Made by a program: the position numbers and the translations under genes. The notes under the pieces were generated by a model. It saw nothing but the letters and a program-made list of their open reading frames with translations. It made no database searches and had not been told where the DNA came from. Positions 7,852 to 17,901 of a stretch of DNA of 34,185 bases are shown here, one piece after another. Source of the stretch: Pseudomonadota bacterium (GTDB taxonomy: Bacteria; Pseudomonadota; Gammaproteobacteria; Pseudomonadales; UBA5518); NCBI GenBank assembly GCA_963204845.1, contig CAUJIL010000238.1, positions 1-34,185 on the forward strand. The letters run 5' to 3'. Numbering within the stretch: position 1 is the stretch's first letter; every line of letters begins with the position of its first letter.

Positions 7852-9035
7852 GCGCGGTACTCCACCTCGACGTCGAACTCGTCGCCATCGTCGGCCGTCA
7901 CCAACCCCTTGCGCGCCAGGCGGCGCGCCTCGGCCAGCGCCGCGATCCGCTCGCGCGCCTCGGCCTGCATGCGCTGCTGCAACTCCTGCTCGGCGGCGGC
8001 GAGTTCGGGGTCTTCTTCCTCGCGCCGCCGCTGTGCCTCGATATGCGCCATGATGCGCGCGCACAGCGCCTCGGTGCCGTCGGCGGCGAGCGCGGAGATC
8101 CGGAACGCCGGTCCCTGCCAGGCAAGGCGGGCGAGGATGTCGTCGCAGACGGCGTTCATCTCGTCCAGCGGCAGCAGATCGGTCTTGTTCAGCACCAGCC
8201 AGCGCTCGCGCGCCGCGAGCGTGGGACTGAAGCGCTGGAGTTCGCGTCCGATGGCCTGCACCGCATCGACCGGGTCCGAGCCGTCCAGCGGCTGCACATC
8301 CACCAGGTGCAACAGCAGGCGCGTGCGCGTCAGGTGCTTCAGGAAGCGCACGCCCAGCCCGGCCCCCTCGGAGGCGCCCTCGATCAGCCCGGGGATGTCG
8401 GCGATCACGAAACTGCGGTGCTGCGCGATGCGCACCACCCCGAGGTTGGGCACCAGCGTGGTGAACGGGTAATCCGCCACCTTCGGACGTGCGGCCGAGA
8501 CCGAACGGATGAACGTCGATTTGCCGGCATTCGGCAACCCGAGCAGGCCGACGTCGGCGAGCACCTTCAGTTCGAGCCGCAGATTGCGCGCCTCGCCCTC
8601 GGAACCGGCCGTGCTCTGGCGTGGCGCCCGATTGGTGCTCGACTTGAACCGCGTGTTGCCCAGACCGTGGAAACCGCCCTGCGCGACCAGCAGGCGCTGC
8701 CCGGGGGCAGTGAGGTCCCCGATCACTTCGCCCGTGTCCTCGTCCATCACCGTGGTGCCCACCGGCACCGGCAGCACGAGGTCCTCGCCGCTCTTGCCGG
8801 TGCAGTTGGCGCCGGAGCCGGATTTGCCGCTCGCGGCGCGAAACTGCCGCGTGTAGCGGTAGTCGACCATTGTGTTCAGCGCGGCGTCGGCCAGCAGGAA
8901 GATGCTGCCGCCGTCACCGCCGTCACCGCCGTCGGGACCGCCGAACGGCACGTACTTCTCGCGGCGGAAACTGACGCAGCCGTTCCCGCCCTTGCCGGCG
9001 TTGACTCGAATCGCGACTTCGTCGACGAACTTCAT
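7848..9035 (-). CDS. obgE: GTPase Obg/CgtA
   Basis: This is an essential ribosome-associated GTPase in 50S assembly and stress control. The 395-residue product has the glycine-rich Obg fold first (MKFVDEVAIRVNAGKGGNGCVSF, then GPDGGDGGDGGS). The G domain follows, with G1 GLPNAGKST, G2 TTLVPNLG, G3 DIPGLIEGA, G4 NKTDLL and G5 ISALAADG. The acidic C-terminal tail is short. I chose ATG 9035; the in-frame TTG at 9041 adds only two residues. The Shine-Dalgarno is the 3' arm of an intrinsic-terminator-like hairpin. The stop overlaps the proB start by 4 nt. Confidence 0.97.
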   Translation of the reverse strand: MKFVDEVAIRVNAGKGGNGCVSFRREKYVPFGGPDGGDGGDGGSIFLLADAALNTMVDYRYTRQFRAASGKSGSGANCTGKSGEDLVLPVPVGTTVMDEDTGEVIGDLTAPGQRLLVAQGGFHGLGNTRFKSSTNRAPRQSTAGSEGEARNLRLELKVLADVGLLGLPNAGKSTFIRSVSAARPKVADYPFTTLVPNLGVVRIAQHRSFVIADIPGLIEGASEGAGLGVRFLKHLTRTRLLLHLVDVQPLDGSDPVDAVQAIGRELQRFSPTLAARERWLVLNKTDLLPLDEMNAVCDDILARLAWQGPAFRISALAADGTEALCARIMAHIEAQRRREEEDPELAAAEQELQQRMQAEARERIAALAEARRLARKGLVTADDGDEFDVEVEYRA

Positions 9036-9064
9036 AAACAAAAACCCCGCCTGGGTGGCGGGGT
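9036..9064 (-). terminator. Intrinsic terminator between rpmA and obgE, overlapping the obgE ribosome site
   Basis: On the minus strand the perfect 7-bp stem CCCCGCC/GGCGGGG (9045-9063, 5-nt loop) is followed by TTTTTGTTT and then at once by the obgE ATG. The 3' stem arm carries the only purine-rich Shine-Dalgarno candidate, 9 nt before the start. The hairpin could therefore both attenuate transcription into obgE-proB and mask its translation. Confidence 0.8.
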
Positions 9065-9084
9065 CTCGTGCGATCGTCTCCGGC

Positions 9085-9342
9085 TCAGGCCGGGACGATG
9101 CTCACGGTCCTGCGGCTGAACGGACCCTTCACGGTGAACTCGACGCGGCCATCGGCCTTCGCGAACAGCGTGTGGTCCTTGCCCAGGCCGACGTTCACGC
9201 CGGGATGGAACTGCGTGCCGCGCTGGCGAACGATGATGTTGCCGGCCTTCACGACCTGGCCGCCGAAACGCTTCACGCCGAGGCGTTTGCTCTCGGAGTC
9301 GCGCCCGTTGCGGGTACTGCCGCCTGCCTTCTTGTGAGCCAT
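9085..9342 (-). CDS. rpmA: 50S ribosomal protein L27
   Basis: The 85-residue basic protein sits near the peptidyl transferase centre. The sequence is typical from MAHKKAGGSTRNGRDSESK through FGGQVVKAGNIIVRQRGT and HPGVNVGLGKDHTLFA. The N-terminus starts directly at the mature AHKK form, without the cleavable extension found in Firmicutes. The gene lies 18 bp after rplU and shares its promoter; an intrinsic terminator follows. Confidence 0.98.
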   Translation of the reverse strand: MAHKKAGGSTRNGRDSESKRLGVKRFGGQVVKAGNIIVRQRGTQFHPGVNVGLGKDHTLFAKADGRVEFTVKGPFSRRTVSIVPA

Positions 9343-9360
9343 GAGACTACTCCTTGACGC

Positions 9361-9675
9361 TTAGCCTGCGTTGATGCCGGTGATCCTGACCGCCGTGTAC
9401 CACTGGCGGTGCCCCGTTTCACGCTTGTAGTGCTTGCGACGGCGGAACTTGATGATCCGCACCTTGTCGTGACGGCCATGCCCCAGCACCTCGGCCGCGA
9501 CCGTGCTGCCGTCCACGAAGGGGGCGCCGATCCTGACGTCGCTGCCGGTGCCGACGAGCAGCACGCGGTCGAAGCTGATGGTCTCGCCGGTGGCGACCTC
9601 GAGCTTCTCGAGTTTCAGTACTTCACCTTCCTGCACGCGGTGCTGCTTCCCACCGCTCTCGATCACTGCATACAT
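9361..9675 (-). CDS. rplU: 50S ribosomal protein L21
   Basis: The 104-residue protein binds 23S rRNA. Family landmarks are MYAVIESGGKQHRVQEGEVLKLEKL, VLLVGTGSDVRIGAPFVDG and the basic RIIKFRRRKHYKRETGHRQ near the C-terminus. It is the first gene of the rplU-rpmA-obgE-proB run, transcribed away from ispB as in E. coli. Confidence 0.98.
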   Translation of the reverse strand: MYAVIESGGKQHRVQEGEVLKLEKLEVATGETISFDRVLLVGTGSDVRIGAPFVDGSTVAAEVLGHGRHDKVRIIKFRRRKHYKRETGHRQWYTAVRITGINAG

Positions 9676-9800
9676 TTGTTCACCACTCCGATGTCGCGCC
9701 TTTCTGCGTTTGTAATTTACCCGTCAGGGCTTGTCGGCGAGGGTTCGCCGGGGCATCCAGGCACCCCGGGCGCCATGCCGGGGTTTGCTCAGGGCCGCGC

Positions 9801-9830
9801 ATTTTAGGCCATCCCGCCGCGCACAGGCAA
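9801..9830 (-). promoter_or_regulatory. Sigma-70 promoter of the rplU operon
   Basis: On the minus strand TTGCCT (complement of 9825-9830), an 18-bp spacer and TAAAAT (complement of 9801-9806) lie about 125 bp upstream of rplU. The long leader contains a hairpin with arms ACCCCGG/CCGGGGT at about 9763-9784, which might serve ribosomal-protein feedback. That role is inference. Confidence 0.72.
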
Positions 9831-9889
9831 CCGGCTCCGGGCTTGGTCAGGCGTGAAATAGTACGGCGAGGCAGCGCGTCCGAGCCGAT

Positions 9890-9918
9890 TTGACAGCAAC
9901 GGGTCCGGTTCCTAGCAT
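9890..9918 (+). promoter_or_regulatory. Sigma-70 promoter of ispB
   Basis: TTGACA (9890-9895), a 17-bp spacer and TAGCAT (9913-9918) stand 35 bp before the ispB start, diverging from the rplU promoter. Confidence 0.8.
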
Positions 9919-9953
9919 GCCGACGCCATCCGCCAGCCAGTTGCGAGCACCCG

Positions 9954-10916
9954 ATGGACTACATCTGCCCGGAGATCCGGGACGACTTCGCCGCCGTCAA
10001 CCGCCTGGTGATCGAGCGGCTGCACTCCGAGGTGGCGCTGGTCGAGAGCATCGGCCATTACATCGTCGAGGGCGGCGGCAAGCGCATGCGGCCGCTGGTC
10101 ACGGTGCTGGCGGCGCGCGCGCTGGGCTACGCCGGAGGCCGCCACGTCGACCTCGCCGCCGTGATCGAGTTCCTGCACACCGCCACCCTGCTGCACGACG
10201 ACGTGGTCGACGTCTCCGCGCTGCGGCGCGGGCGTGCCACCGCGAACGCGAACTGGGGCAACGCGCCGAGCGTGCTGGTGGGTGACTTCATCTATTCCCG
10301 CGCCTTCCAGGTGCTGGTCGACATCGGCGACATGGACATCCTGCGTCTGATGTCCGACACCACCAACCGGATCGCCGAGGGCGAGGTCGAGCAGCTCGCA
10401 CGGGCCGGCGACCCGGCCACCACCGAAGCCCAGTACCTGCAGGTCATCGGCAAGAAGACCGCCGTGCTGTTCGCCGCCGCCGCCGAAGGCTCGGCGATCC
10501 TGGCCGGCAGTGCTGCCGCCTCGCGCGCGGCGATGCGCGACTTCGGCATGCACGTAGGGCTCGCGTTCCAGCTCGTCGACGACGTGCTCGACTACACCGG
10601 CGACCCGGCGGTCATGGGCAAGAACCTCGGCGACGACCTCGCCGAGGGCAAGCCGACGCTGCCGCTGATCCACGCGCTGGCGAACGCCCCGGAACACGAG
10701 GCGGCGCGGGTGCGACGCGCCATCCTCGAGCGCGATGCCAGCGAACTGGCCGCCGTGATCGCCACGGTGCAGCGCTGCGGCGCGCTCGATTACGCACGCG
10801 AGGCCGCGATCCGTCATCGGGATGCCGCGCTCGCGGCGCTCGGCGGCCTCGCCGACTCGGCGTTCCGGACCAACCTCGCCGCGATCGCGGAACTCGCCGT
10901 CGCCCGCTCGTCCTGA
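9954..10916 (+). CDS. ispB: Octaprenyl diphosphate synthase (polyprenyl synthetase)
   Basis: The product makes the long polyprenyl diphosphate side chain of ubiquinone or menaquinone from FPP and IPP. The 320-residue product has GGGKRMRPLV (IPP binding), the first Asp-rich motif in LLHDDVVD (D82, D83, D86), the GEVEQL segment typical of IspB, and the second Asp motif in FQLVDDVLDYTGD. The small residues before the first Asp motif fit a long-chain product, but the exact length cannot be read. The location divergent from rplU is the classical one. The Shine-Dalgarno is weak. Confidence 0.95.
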   Translation: MDYICPEIRDDFAAVNRLVIERLHSEVALVESIGHYIVEGGGKRMRPLVTVLAARALGYAGGRHVDLAAVIEFLHTATLLHDDVVDVSALRRGRATANANWGNAPSVLVGDFIYSRAFQVLVDIGDMDILRLMSDTTNRIAEGEVEQLARAGDPATTEAQYLQVIGKKTAVLFAAAAEGSAILAGSAAASRAAMRDFGMHVGLAFQLVDDVLDYTGDPAVMGKNLGDDLAEGKPTLPLIHALANAPEHEAARVRRAILERDASELAAVIATVQRCGALDYAREAAIRHRDAALAALGGLADSAFRTNLAAIAELAVARSS

Positions 10917-10966
10917 GCCGTTTCTTCCCACCGCGTGAAGCGCATCACAACCGCGCGCACCGTACG

Positions 10967-10994
10967 TTGCACGCGGGAGGCGCGCAGCTAGACT
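10967..10994 (+). promoter_or_regulatory. Likely sigma-70 promoter of the Ig-like protein gene
   Basis: TTGCAC (10967-10972), a 16-bp spacer and TAGACT (10989-10994) lie 33 bp before the start codon at 11028. Confidence 0.6.
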
Positions 10995-11027
10995 TCGATC
11001 ATCGGGCTTTCCGGGGGAGATCGGACC

Positions 11028-11966
11028 ATGAACAGGATCGTGCGCGCATCCACGCTGGCTTTCGCACTGCTGCCGCTGCTCGCGGGCGAGGCACTCGCCG
11101 CCAAGAACACGCAACCGGCAGGCAAGAACCGCCCGCCGACGGCCGTGGCGGATGCGGCCAGCACCGCCTACCAGACCGCGGTCGCGGTCGCCGTGCTCGC
11201 GAACGACAGCGACCCCGAGGGCAATGCACTGACCATCACGGGCAACACGCAACCTGCCAACGGCAGCGCGGCGAAATCGTCCAGCGGCATCCAGTACACC
11301 CCGCGCAGCGGCTTCTCCGGAACCGACTCCTTCAGCTACACGGTCAGCGACGGCAGCAAGACCGCCAGCACGACCGTGACCGTGACGGTGGGCGCCCGAC
11401 CGAACACGGCGCCGGTTGCCGTGGCCGACAGCGCCGCCACGCCGGCCGGCCAGCCGGTCACCATCGGCGTGCTCGCCAACGACAGCGACCCCGACGGCGA
11501 CAGCCTGGCGCTCGGCACCATCGGCACGCCGGCGCACGGCACGGTCAGCAACAACGGCGCCAGCGTGGCCTACACGCCCGCGGCGGGCTGGTCCGGCCAG
11601 GACACGTTCAGCTACACCGTCAGCGATGGCCGTGGCGGCAGCGCATCGGCCACCGTCAGCATCACGGTCAGCACAGCCGAAGTGGTCAAAACGAGCAATG
11701 GCTCGGCGATCCTTTCCTGGACTGTCCCGACCACGCGCGCCGATGGCAGCGCGCTCAGTCCCGGGGAACTCGCGGGCTACGAGATCTACGTGCTGACCGA
11801 GAGCACGGGACAGAGCCAGGTGATCGCGCTCGACGAACCGCTCGCATCCACGTACACGGTGTCGGGGCTGGCGGGCGACGTCTATTATTTCTCCATCGCC
11901 GCCCGCGACGCCTCGGGCCAGCTCAGCGCGATGTCGGACGTGGTAAGCAAGTCCATCGCTCAGTGA
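11028..11966 (+). CDS. Secreted protein with two cadherin/Ig-like (Big_9-type) repeats and a fibronectin III-like domain
   Basis: The 312-residue product has a clear Sec signal peptide (cleavage after the first ALA, about residue 24). Two tandem Ig-like repeats follow, about residues 36-124 and 126-218. Each has the pattern NxPPTAVAD or NTAPVAVAD, VLANDSDPxG, a YTPxxGxSGxDxFSYTVSDG core, and a T/V-rich terminal strand. The third domain (about 222-312) resembles fibronectin type III, with SAILSWTVP, LAGYEIYV and GDVYYFSIAARDASGQLS. There is no PEP-CTERM tail, lipobox or membrane anchor, so it is probably released or periplasmic, binding surface polymers or proteins. GGGGAGAT lies ahead of the start. 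The role is unknown; position next to the exosortase/EPS genes suggests an extracellular-matrix job. Confidence 0.85.
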   Translation: MNRIVRASTLAFALLPLLAGEALAAKNTQPAGKNRPPTAVADAASTAYQTAVAVAVLANDSDPEGNALTITGNTQPANGSAAKSSSGIQYTPRSGFSGTDSFSYTVSDGSKTASTTVTVTVGARPNTAPVAVADSAATPAGQPVTIGVLANDSDPDGDSLALGTIGTPAHGTVSNNGASVAYTPAAGWSGQDTFSYTVSDGRGGSASATVSITVSTAEVVKTSNGSAILSWTVPTTRADGSALSPGELAGYEIYVLTESTGQSQVIALDEPLASTYTVSGLAGDVYYFSIAARDASGQLSAMSDVVSKSIAQ

Positions 11967-11972
11967 GCGGAT

Positions 11973-11996
11973 GCGGACCGCGTGCGCGCGGTCCGC
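11973..11996 (+). terminator. Terminator-like hairpin after the Ig-like protein gene
   Basis: GCGGACCGCG and CGCGGTCCGC form a perfect 10-bp stem around the tetraloop TGCG, starting 6 bp after the stop codon. No T-tract follows, so it is a weak or processing-type terminator. Confidence 0.55.
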
Positions 11997-12084
11997 TGTC
12001 GGCCGGCACGAAACGCCGCGCATCCCCCCGCGATCGCGCTGGCACGCTATTGTTGGCTCGATGTTCTGTGGGACAATCGGGCCG

Positions 12085-14460
12085 ATGAACAACGAGCAAC
12101 CGCAACCCGGGTTCCGTCCTCCCAGTGAGGGTCAGGACCGCCGCGCACTGGCCGGCGAACTGCTGCGCAACGCGACCGAGCTGATCGGCAACCTGCTCGA
12201 ACGCATGTTCTCCTCCTGTGACGACCAGTTCTTCGACCTCGCCAGTCGCGCGAAGGTCGTCCAGATCCAGAACCGTCACTTCGAATCGCTGCGCGAGATC
12301 CGCCAGCGCAAGCCCGTCTTGATCCGCCGCACCCTGGACGCCTTCGCGGCCAACTTCGCCGTGATCGACGGCATGACGCCGCGTCGATCCGCAGGAGCCG
12401 AACCTCGCGAGCACTCGGCCGAGACGCTCACGCTGATTCCCGAGTTGCAGGTGGAGCGCGACGTGGTCGTGACCGACATGGTCGCGCGGGCGCGCAACGA
12501 GTGGCAGCAGGAGTTCTCGCAACTGCACGAGCGCCTGCTCGTGCTCGCGAACGCGCCGTTCGAGGAGCAACACGACCCCTTCGACGCCGGCATGATCACG
12601 GACTGCTTCAGTCGCGCGATCGACGACGTCGAGATCGACATCGAAGCCATCAAGGTGGTGCTGCGCCAGTTCGAACAGAACGTGCTCGGCTGCCTGGATG
12701 AGCTGTACCTGCGCGTCAACACGATCCTGATCGAGGCGCGCGTGCTGCCCGACCTGGCGCCGCTGCGCAAACGCAAGGTGCGCAAGTACGCCCTGCCGGC
12801 CGCACCGGCGAAGCGGCGCGAACACGGTGGGGACACCGACGAATCCGACCACACGCCGTCCGCCGCCGACCACGCGGGGGCGGCCGGCGGCGGGCGAACT
12901 GTCGCTCCGTCGGGATCCGGCCCGGGCGGTACCGGCGTAGCACTGCCCGCGCCGGCGATCGGAATCCCGGCGTCGGCGCCCGAGACGCGCGAGTTGGCCG
13001 AGTTGCTCCACCGGCTGCGCGAGGGCGGCATCCGGCTGCCGCTGTTCCCCGCCACGGCGCAGGATGGCTACGGCGCCGCCGGCCCGATTGCTCCGGGCGG
13101 GGACGTGGCGATCACGCGCGAGGAACTGCTGGCGCTGCTCTCCGGCGTGCAGACGCAGCCACAGCCGGGATCCGACGGCCAGCACCGCCCACTGGACATT
13201 CGCCGTGCGATCGAGACCATCGCGGCGAGCCGGGGGCAGATCACGCTCGGCACCGCCGACGAGGACATCATCAACGTCGTCGCGATGTTCTTCGACATCA
13301 TCCTCGACGACCGGAACCTGCCGCTCGAAATCCAGGCGCTGGTCAGCAGGCTGCAGATCCCGGTGCTGAAGGTCGCGCTGCGCGACCGCAGCTTCTTCAC
13401 CGACCGCAAGAACAGCGCGCGGCAGTTCATCAACGAGATCGCGCGCGCCAGCATCGGCTGGGAGTCCAACGGAGCCGAAGCCCAGGACGTGTGGTACCAG
13501 CAGCTGAGCGCGCTGGTCGATGACATCCTGACCAGCCCCGACGGCAGCAGCGAGGTCTTCGACCGCTGCCTCGAACGCCTGCGCACCTTCGTGTCGCGCG
13601 CGGAGCTGCGATCCGCCAAGCTCGAGAAGCGCACCAGCGAAAAGGCGGCCGCGGACGTCCGGATGGCGGCCGCACGCGATCTGGTGCGCCACGCGCTGCA
13701 GGAACGGCTCGAGGGGCGCGTGCTGCCGCGGGCGATTTCCGACTTCCTGGTCGGCGACTGGCAGCAGGTCATGCAGCTGATGTACCTGAAGCACGGCAAG
13801 GAAAGCGCCGAATGGCTGGATGCGCTGCAGGTGGTCGACGACCTGATCTGGTCCGTGCAGGAACACGCCGACGAGCGTTCGCACGCGCGTCTGGAGCGCC
13901 TGTTGCCGGACCTCGACCATCGCCTGAACGAAGGCCTGCTGCAGATCAAGTCGAGCGCCGGGGAGGTCACGGCGCGGCTCGGCGTGGTGCGTGACGTCCA
14001 CCGCAAGGTCGCCGACGCCGGTCCGGCCACGGTTCCGGCGGCACCTCTGACCGCCTCGCAGCAGCAGAAGATCGCGCTGCCCGAGGAATCGCGACCGAAA
14101 TCCTGGAAGGAAATGACGGCCGTGGAGCGCCAGCGCGTGCAGTACGACGCGCTGATGTTCGAATACCTGAAACGCGTCGACGAGATGCCGATCGGTACCT
14201 GGCTGCTCTACGACGACCTGCGCCGCGGCATCACGCGCCGCTGCAAGCTCGCGGCGCGCATACCGGAGGCGGAAACCTTCGTGTTCGTGAACCGCCTCGG
14301 GGTCAACGTCTACGACAAGCCGCGCAAGGCCTTCGCCTACGACCTGCAGATGGGCCACGCGCGGGTGATCGAGGACAAGCCGCTGTTCGAGCGCACGCTG
14401 GAGATGATCTCGACCAACCTGCGCAAGCTGGTCGGCGAGACTCCCCAGGAAAGTACCTAG
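12085..14460 (+). CDS. DUF1631 family protein with degenerate PilZ-like C-terminus
   Basis: The product is a large cytoplasmic protein (791 residues from the chosen start) of the DUF1631 family. The N-terminal block (GNLLERMFSSCDDQFFDLASRAK, then VQIQNRHFESLREIRQRK) is conserved in that family. A Gly/Pro-rich linker sits near residues 240-300. The C-terminus (PIGTWLLYDD, RCKLAARIPEAETFVFVNRLGVNVYDK) resembles the PilZ-related end of the family, but lacks a clear RxxxR/DxSxxG c-di-GMP signature. No enzyme motif is visible; old annotations of this family as thymidine phosphorylase have no support here. ATG 12061 is an alternative start; ATG 12085 has a better purine run upstream. It is 14 bp ahead of prsK and probably co-transcribed. 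Confidence 0.85.
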   Translation: MNNEQPQPGFRPPSEGQDRRALAGELLRNATELIGNLLERMFSSCDDQFFDLASRAKVVQIQNRHFESLREIRQRKPVLIRRTLDAFAANFAVIDGMTPRRSAGAEPREHSAETLTLIPELQVERDVVVTDMVARARNEWQQEFSQLHERLLVLANAPFEEQHDPFDAGMITDCFSRAIDDVEIDIEAIKVVLRQFEQNVLGCLDELYLRVNTILIEARVLPDLAPLRKRKVRKYALPAAPAKRREHGGDTDESDHTPSAADHAGAAGGGRTVAPSGSGPGGTGVALPAPAIGIPASAPETRELAELLHRLREGGIRLPLFPATAQDGYGAAGPIAPGGDVAITREELLALLSGVQTQPQPGSDGQHRPLDIRRAIETIAASRGQITLGTADEDIINVVAMFFDIILDDRNLPLEIQALVSRLQIPVLKVALRDRSFFTDRKNSARQFINEIARASIGWESNGAEAQDVWYQQLSALVDDILTSPDGSSEVFDRCLERLRTFVSRAELRSAKLEKRTSEKAAADVRMAAARDLVRHALQERLEGRVLPRAISDFLVGDWQQVMQLMYLKHGKESAEWLDALQVVDDLIWSVQEHADERSHARLERLLPDLDHRLNEGLLQIKSSAGEVTARLGVVRDVHRKVADAGPATVPAAPLTASQQQKIALPEESRPKSWKEMTAVERQRVQYDALMFEYLKRVDEMPIGTWLLYDDLRRGITRRCKLAARIPEAETFVFVNRLGVNVYDKPRKAFAYDLQMGHARVIEDKPLFERTLEMISTNLRKLVGETPQEST

Positions 14461-14474
14461 AACCGGGAGTCCGC

Positions 14475-16523
14475 ATGGACGGTGCGACGGGCTCCACGAA
14501 CATCAGCCTGATCCTCTTCTCGTGCGGCGCGCTCGCCTACCTGTTCACGGCCGCCGTGTTCGCGAAGGCACATCGCAAGCTGCTGACGCCCTCGACGGCG
14601 ATTGCCGCGGCCCTCGGCTTCGCGCTGTGGCAGGCGCTGCTCGCGTGGAACAGCGTGCGCAGCCTGCCAGTGGCCGGACTGATCACGATCGAGATGCTGC
14701 GCCCGGCCGTGCTGATCCTGTACCTGCAGCGAGCACTCACGGTCTCGGCCGGTTCCGGTTTCACGCGCCCGGGCCTCTCGTCCTCGCTGCTGTTGGCGAT
14801 CGGGCTGCCCGCGGCAATCCTCGCGGCATCGCTGGGCGCGGGATCGGGCGCCGACGGCTCGGTGATGCAGCGCGCCTGGGCCGGCATCTTCATCGCCATC
14901 GGCATGCTGGTGGCGCTGGAACAGGCGTTTCGCAACAGCGGCCCGCAGTTCTCGCTGCTGCGATTCGCGTGCGCCGCGATCGGCATCACGGTACTGTTCG
15001 ACCTCTACCTGTTCGCCGACACGCTGATCTTCGAGCGCTTCGACGTCGAACAGTGGCGCGCGCGGGGCGGCATCAACGCGATTGCCACCGTTACCGTCGC
15101 ACTCGTCGTGCTGCGCAGCCGCGAGTCGAACGTGATCGCGGTATCGCGCAACGTCGCCTTCTACACCACCAGCCTGACCGTGGCCGGCGTGTTCCTGATC
15201 GCGGTCTCGCTGTCCGGGTACGCGATCCGCGTCTACGGCGGCAGCTGGGGCGCCGTGCTGCAGACGATGCTGTTCTTCGGCGGACTGCTGTTCGTCGCGG
15301 CGATCGGGGTGTCGAAGCCTGCCCGCGACCGCCTGCGCGTGCTGATCGCCAAGAACTTCTTCACGTTGCGCTACGACTACCGCGAGGAATGGCTGCGGCT
15401 GATCGCCGAACTGTCGCGCAAGAACAGCGGAGAGGACCTGTACGTGCGCGCGATCCGCGTCCTCGCTGACCTGTACAAGAGCCCGGGTGGCCTGCTGTGG
15501 CTGCGCAGCGGCCAGGAGTTCGTGCCGGTCGCTCCGTGCCGCATGAGCCTGCCCGCTGACTGCCACGAACGGGTAGACTCCGACTTCTGCCGCCAGCTCG
15601 CCACCGACTGGGTGTTCGAGCTGGGCCCGAGGCAGAGCCAGGCACAGCCGGCGATGCCGCCGCAATGGCTGAGCGCCATGCCGGAGCTCGAGGTGGTGGT
15701 GCCGCTGCTGGTCGAGGACGAACTGATCGGCTTCGTGTGCCTGCAGCGCTCGCTGGGGATGCAGGCGCTCAACTGGGAGGACCTCGACATCCTGAAGACC
15801 GCGGCGCGCCAGGTTGCGAGCGACGTGGCGCGCCACCAGGCGAGCGAGCAGCTTTCGCGCACGCGCCAGTTCGACACCTACAACCAGCTCACCGCGTTCA
15901 TCATGCACGACCTGAAGAACCTGATCGCGCAACAGGAACTGGTGGTCAAGAATGCCGCGAAGCACAAGGAGAATCCGGCGTTCGTCGAGGATGCGATCGA
16001 CACCATCCAGAACTCGGTGCAGCGCATGAGCGCCCTGCTCGGCAAGCTGCAGCAGCGCGAACCCACCGACCGCCGCCCCCTGGCGATGCAGGACGTGCTG
16101 ATCGAGGCGATCCGGCGCTGCGACACCTTGCGCCCCAAGCCGGCGCTGCGCGGCACCGACCGCGGCATCCGCGTCGTCAGCGACCGCGACCACCTCGTGA
16201 TGATCATCAGCCACATCATCAAGAACGCGCAGGAAGCCACGCGCGACGACGGCTTCGTCGACGTGTGGATGCGCCGCGAGGACGGCATGGCGCTGATCGA
16301 CATCGAGGACAACGGCTCCGGCATGGATCCGGAGTTCCTGCGCACCCGGCTTTTCAAACCATTCGAGAGCACGAAGGCCGGCAAGGGCATGGGAATCGGC
16401 GCCTACCAGGCGCGCGAGTTCCTGCGCGGCATTGGTGGCGACATCCGCGTGAAAAGCACGCCCGGCGAGGGAACCACGTTCACCCTCGCGATTCCGCTGG
16501 CGATCCGGCCAGCCGACGCCTGA
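14475..16523 (+). CDS. prsK: XrtA/PEP-CTERM system histidine kinase PrsK
   Basis: This is the membrane sensor kinase of the exosortase-linked two-component pair. The 682-residue product has an N-terminal array of hydrophobic helices (about residues 10-280) as the sensor. The PrsK-typical segment KNFFTLRYDYREEWLRL follows, then a GAF-like domain. The dimerisation/phosphoacceptor helix is FIMHDLKNLIAQQ with the phospho-His H478. The ATPase domain has HIIKNAQEAT (N box), DIEDNGSGMD (G1) and GKGMGIGAYQAREF (G2). GGGAG precedes the start. It lies directly ahead of prsR (19 bp). The signal sensed is unknown. Confidence 0.94.
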   Translation: MDGATGSTNISLILFSCGALAYLFTAAVFAKAHRKLLTPSTAIAAALGFALWQALLAWNSVRSLPVAGLITIEMLRPAVLILYLQRALTVSAGSGFTRPGLSSSLLLAIGLPAAILAASLGAGSGADGSVMQRAWAGIFIAIGMLVALEQAFRNSGPQFSLLRFACAAIGITVLFDLYLFADTLIFERFDVEQWRARGGINAIATVTVALVVLRSRESNVIAVSRNVAFYTTSLTVAGVFLIAVSLSGYAIRVYGGSWGAVLQTMLFFGGLLFVAAIGVSKPARDRLRVLIAKNFFTLRYDYREEWLRLIAELSRKNSGEDLYVRAIRVLADLYKSPGGLLWLRSGQEFVPVAPCRMSLPADCHERVDSDFCRQLATDWVFELGPRQSQAQPAMPPQWLSAMPELEVVVPLLVEDELIGFVCLQRSLGMQALNWEDLDILKTAARQVASDVARHQASEQLSRTRQFDTYNQLTAFIMHDLKNLIAQQELVVKNAAKHKENPAFVEDAIDTIQNSVQRMSALLGKLQQREPTDRRPLAMQDVLIEAIRRCDTLRPKPALRGTDRGIRVVSDRDHLVMIISHIIKNAQEATRDDGFVDVWMRREDGMALIDIEDNGSGMDPEFLRTRLFKPFESTKAGKGMGIGAYQAREFLRGIGGDIRVKSTPGEGTTFTLAIPLAIRPADA

Positions 16524-16542
16524 TCCTGGAGCACGAGGCACC

Positions 16543-17897
<1,355 letters not shown>

Positions 17898-17901
<4 letters not shown>

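Noticed and set aside
9763..9784. Hairpin in the rplU-ispB gap as an intrinsic terminator
   Set aside because: It lies inside the rplU leader and between divergent genes, so there is no transcript for it to terminate on the plus strand; noted only as a possible leader structure.
12030..12085. TGGCACG-like -24 element ahead of the DUF1631 gene
   Set aside because: TGGCACG is present, but the GC expected 12 bp later is TT, so the -12 box is missing.
9912..14358. Very long minus-strand ORFs (726 and 811 codons) opposite ispB, the Ig-like gene and the DUF1631 gene
   Set aside because: The plus-strand products have clear domains and start signals. The antisense translations are Arg/Gly/His-rich without motifs, as expected from high third-position GC.
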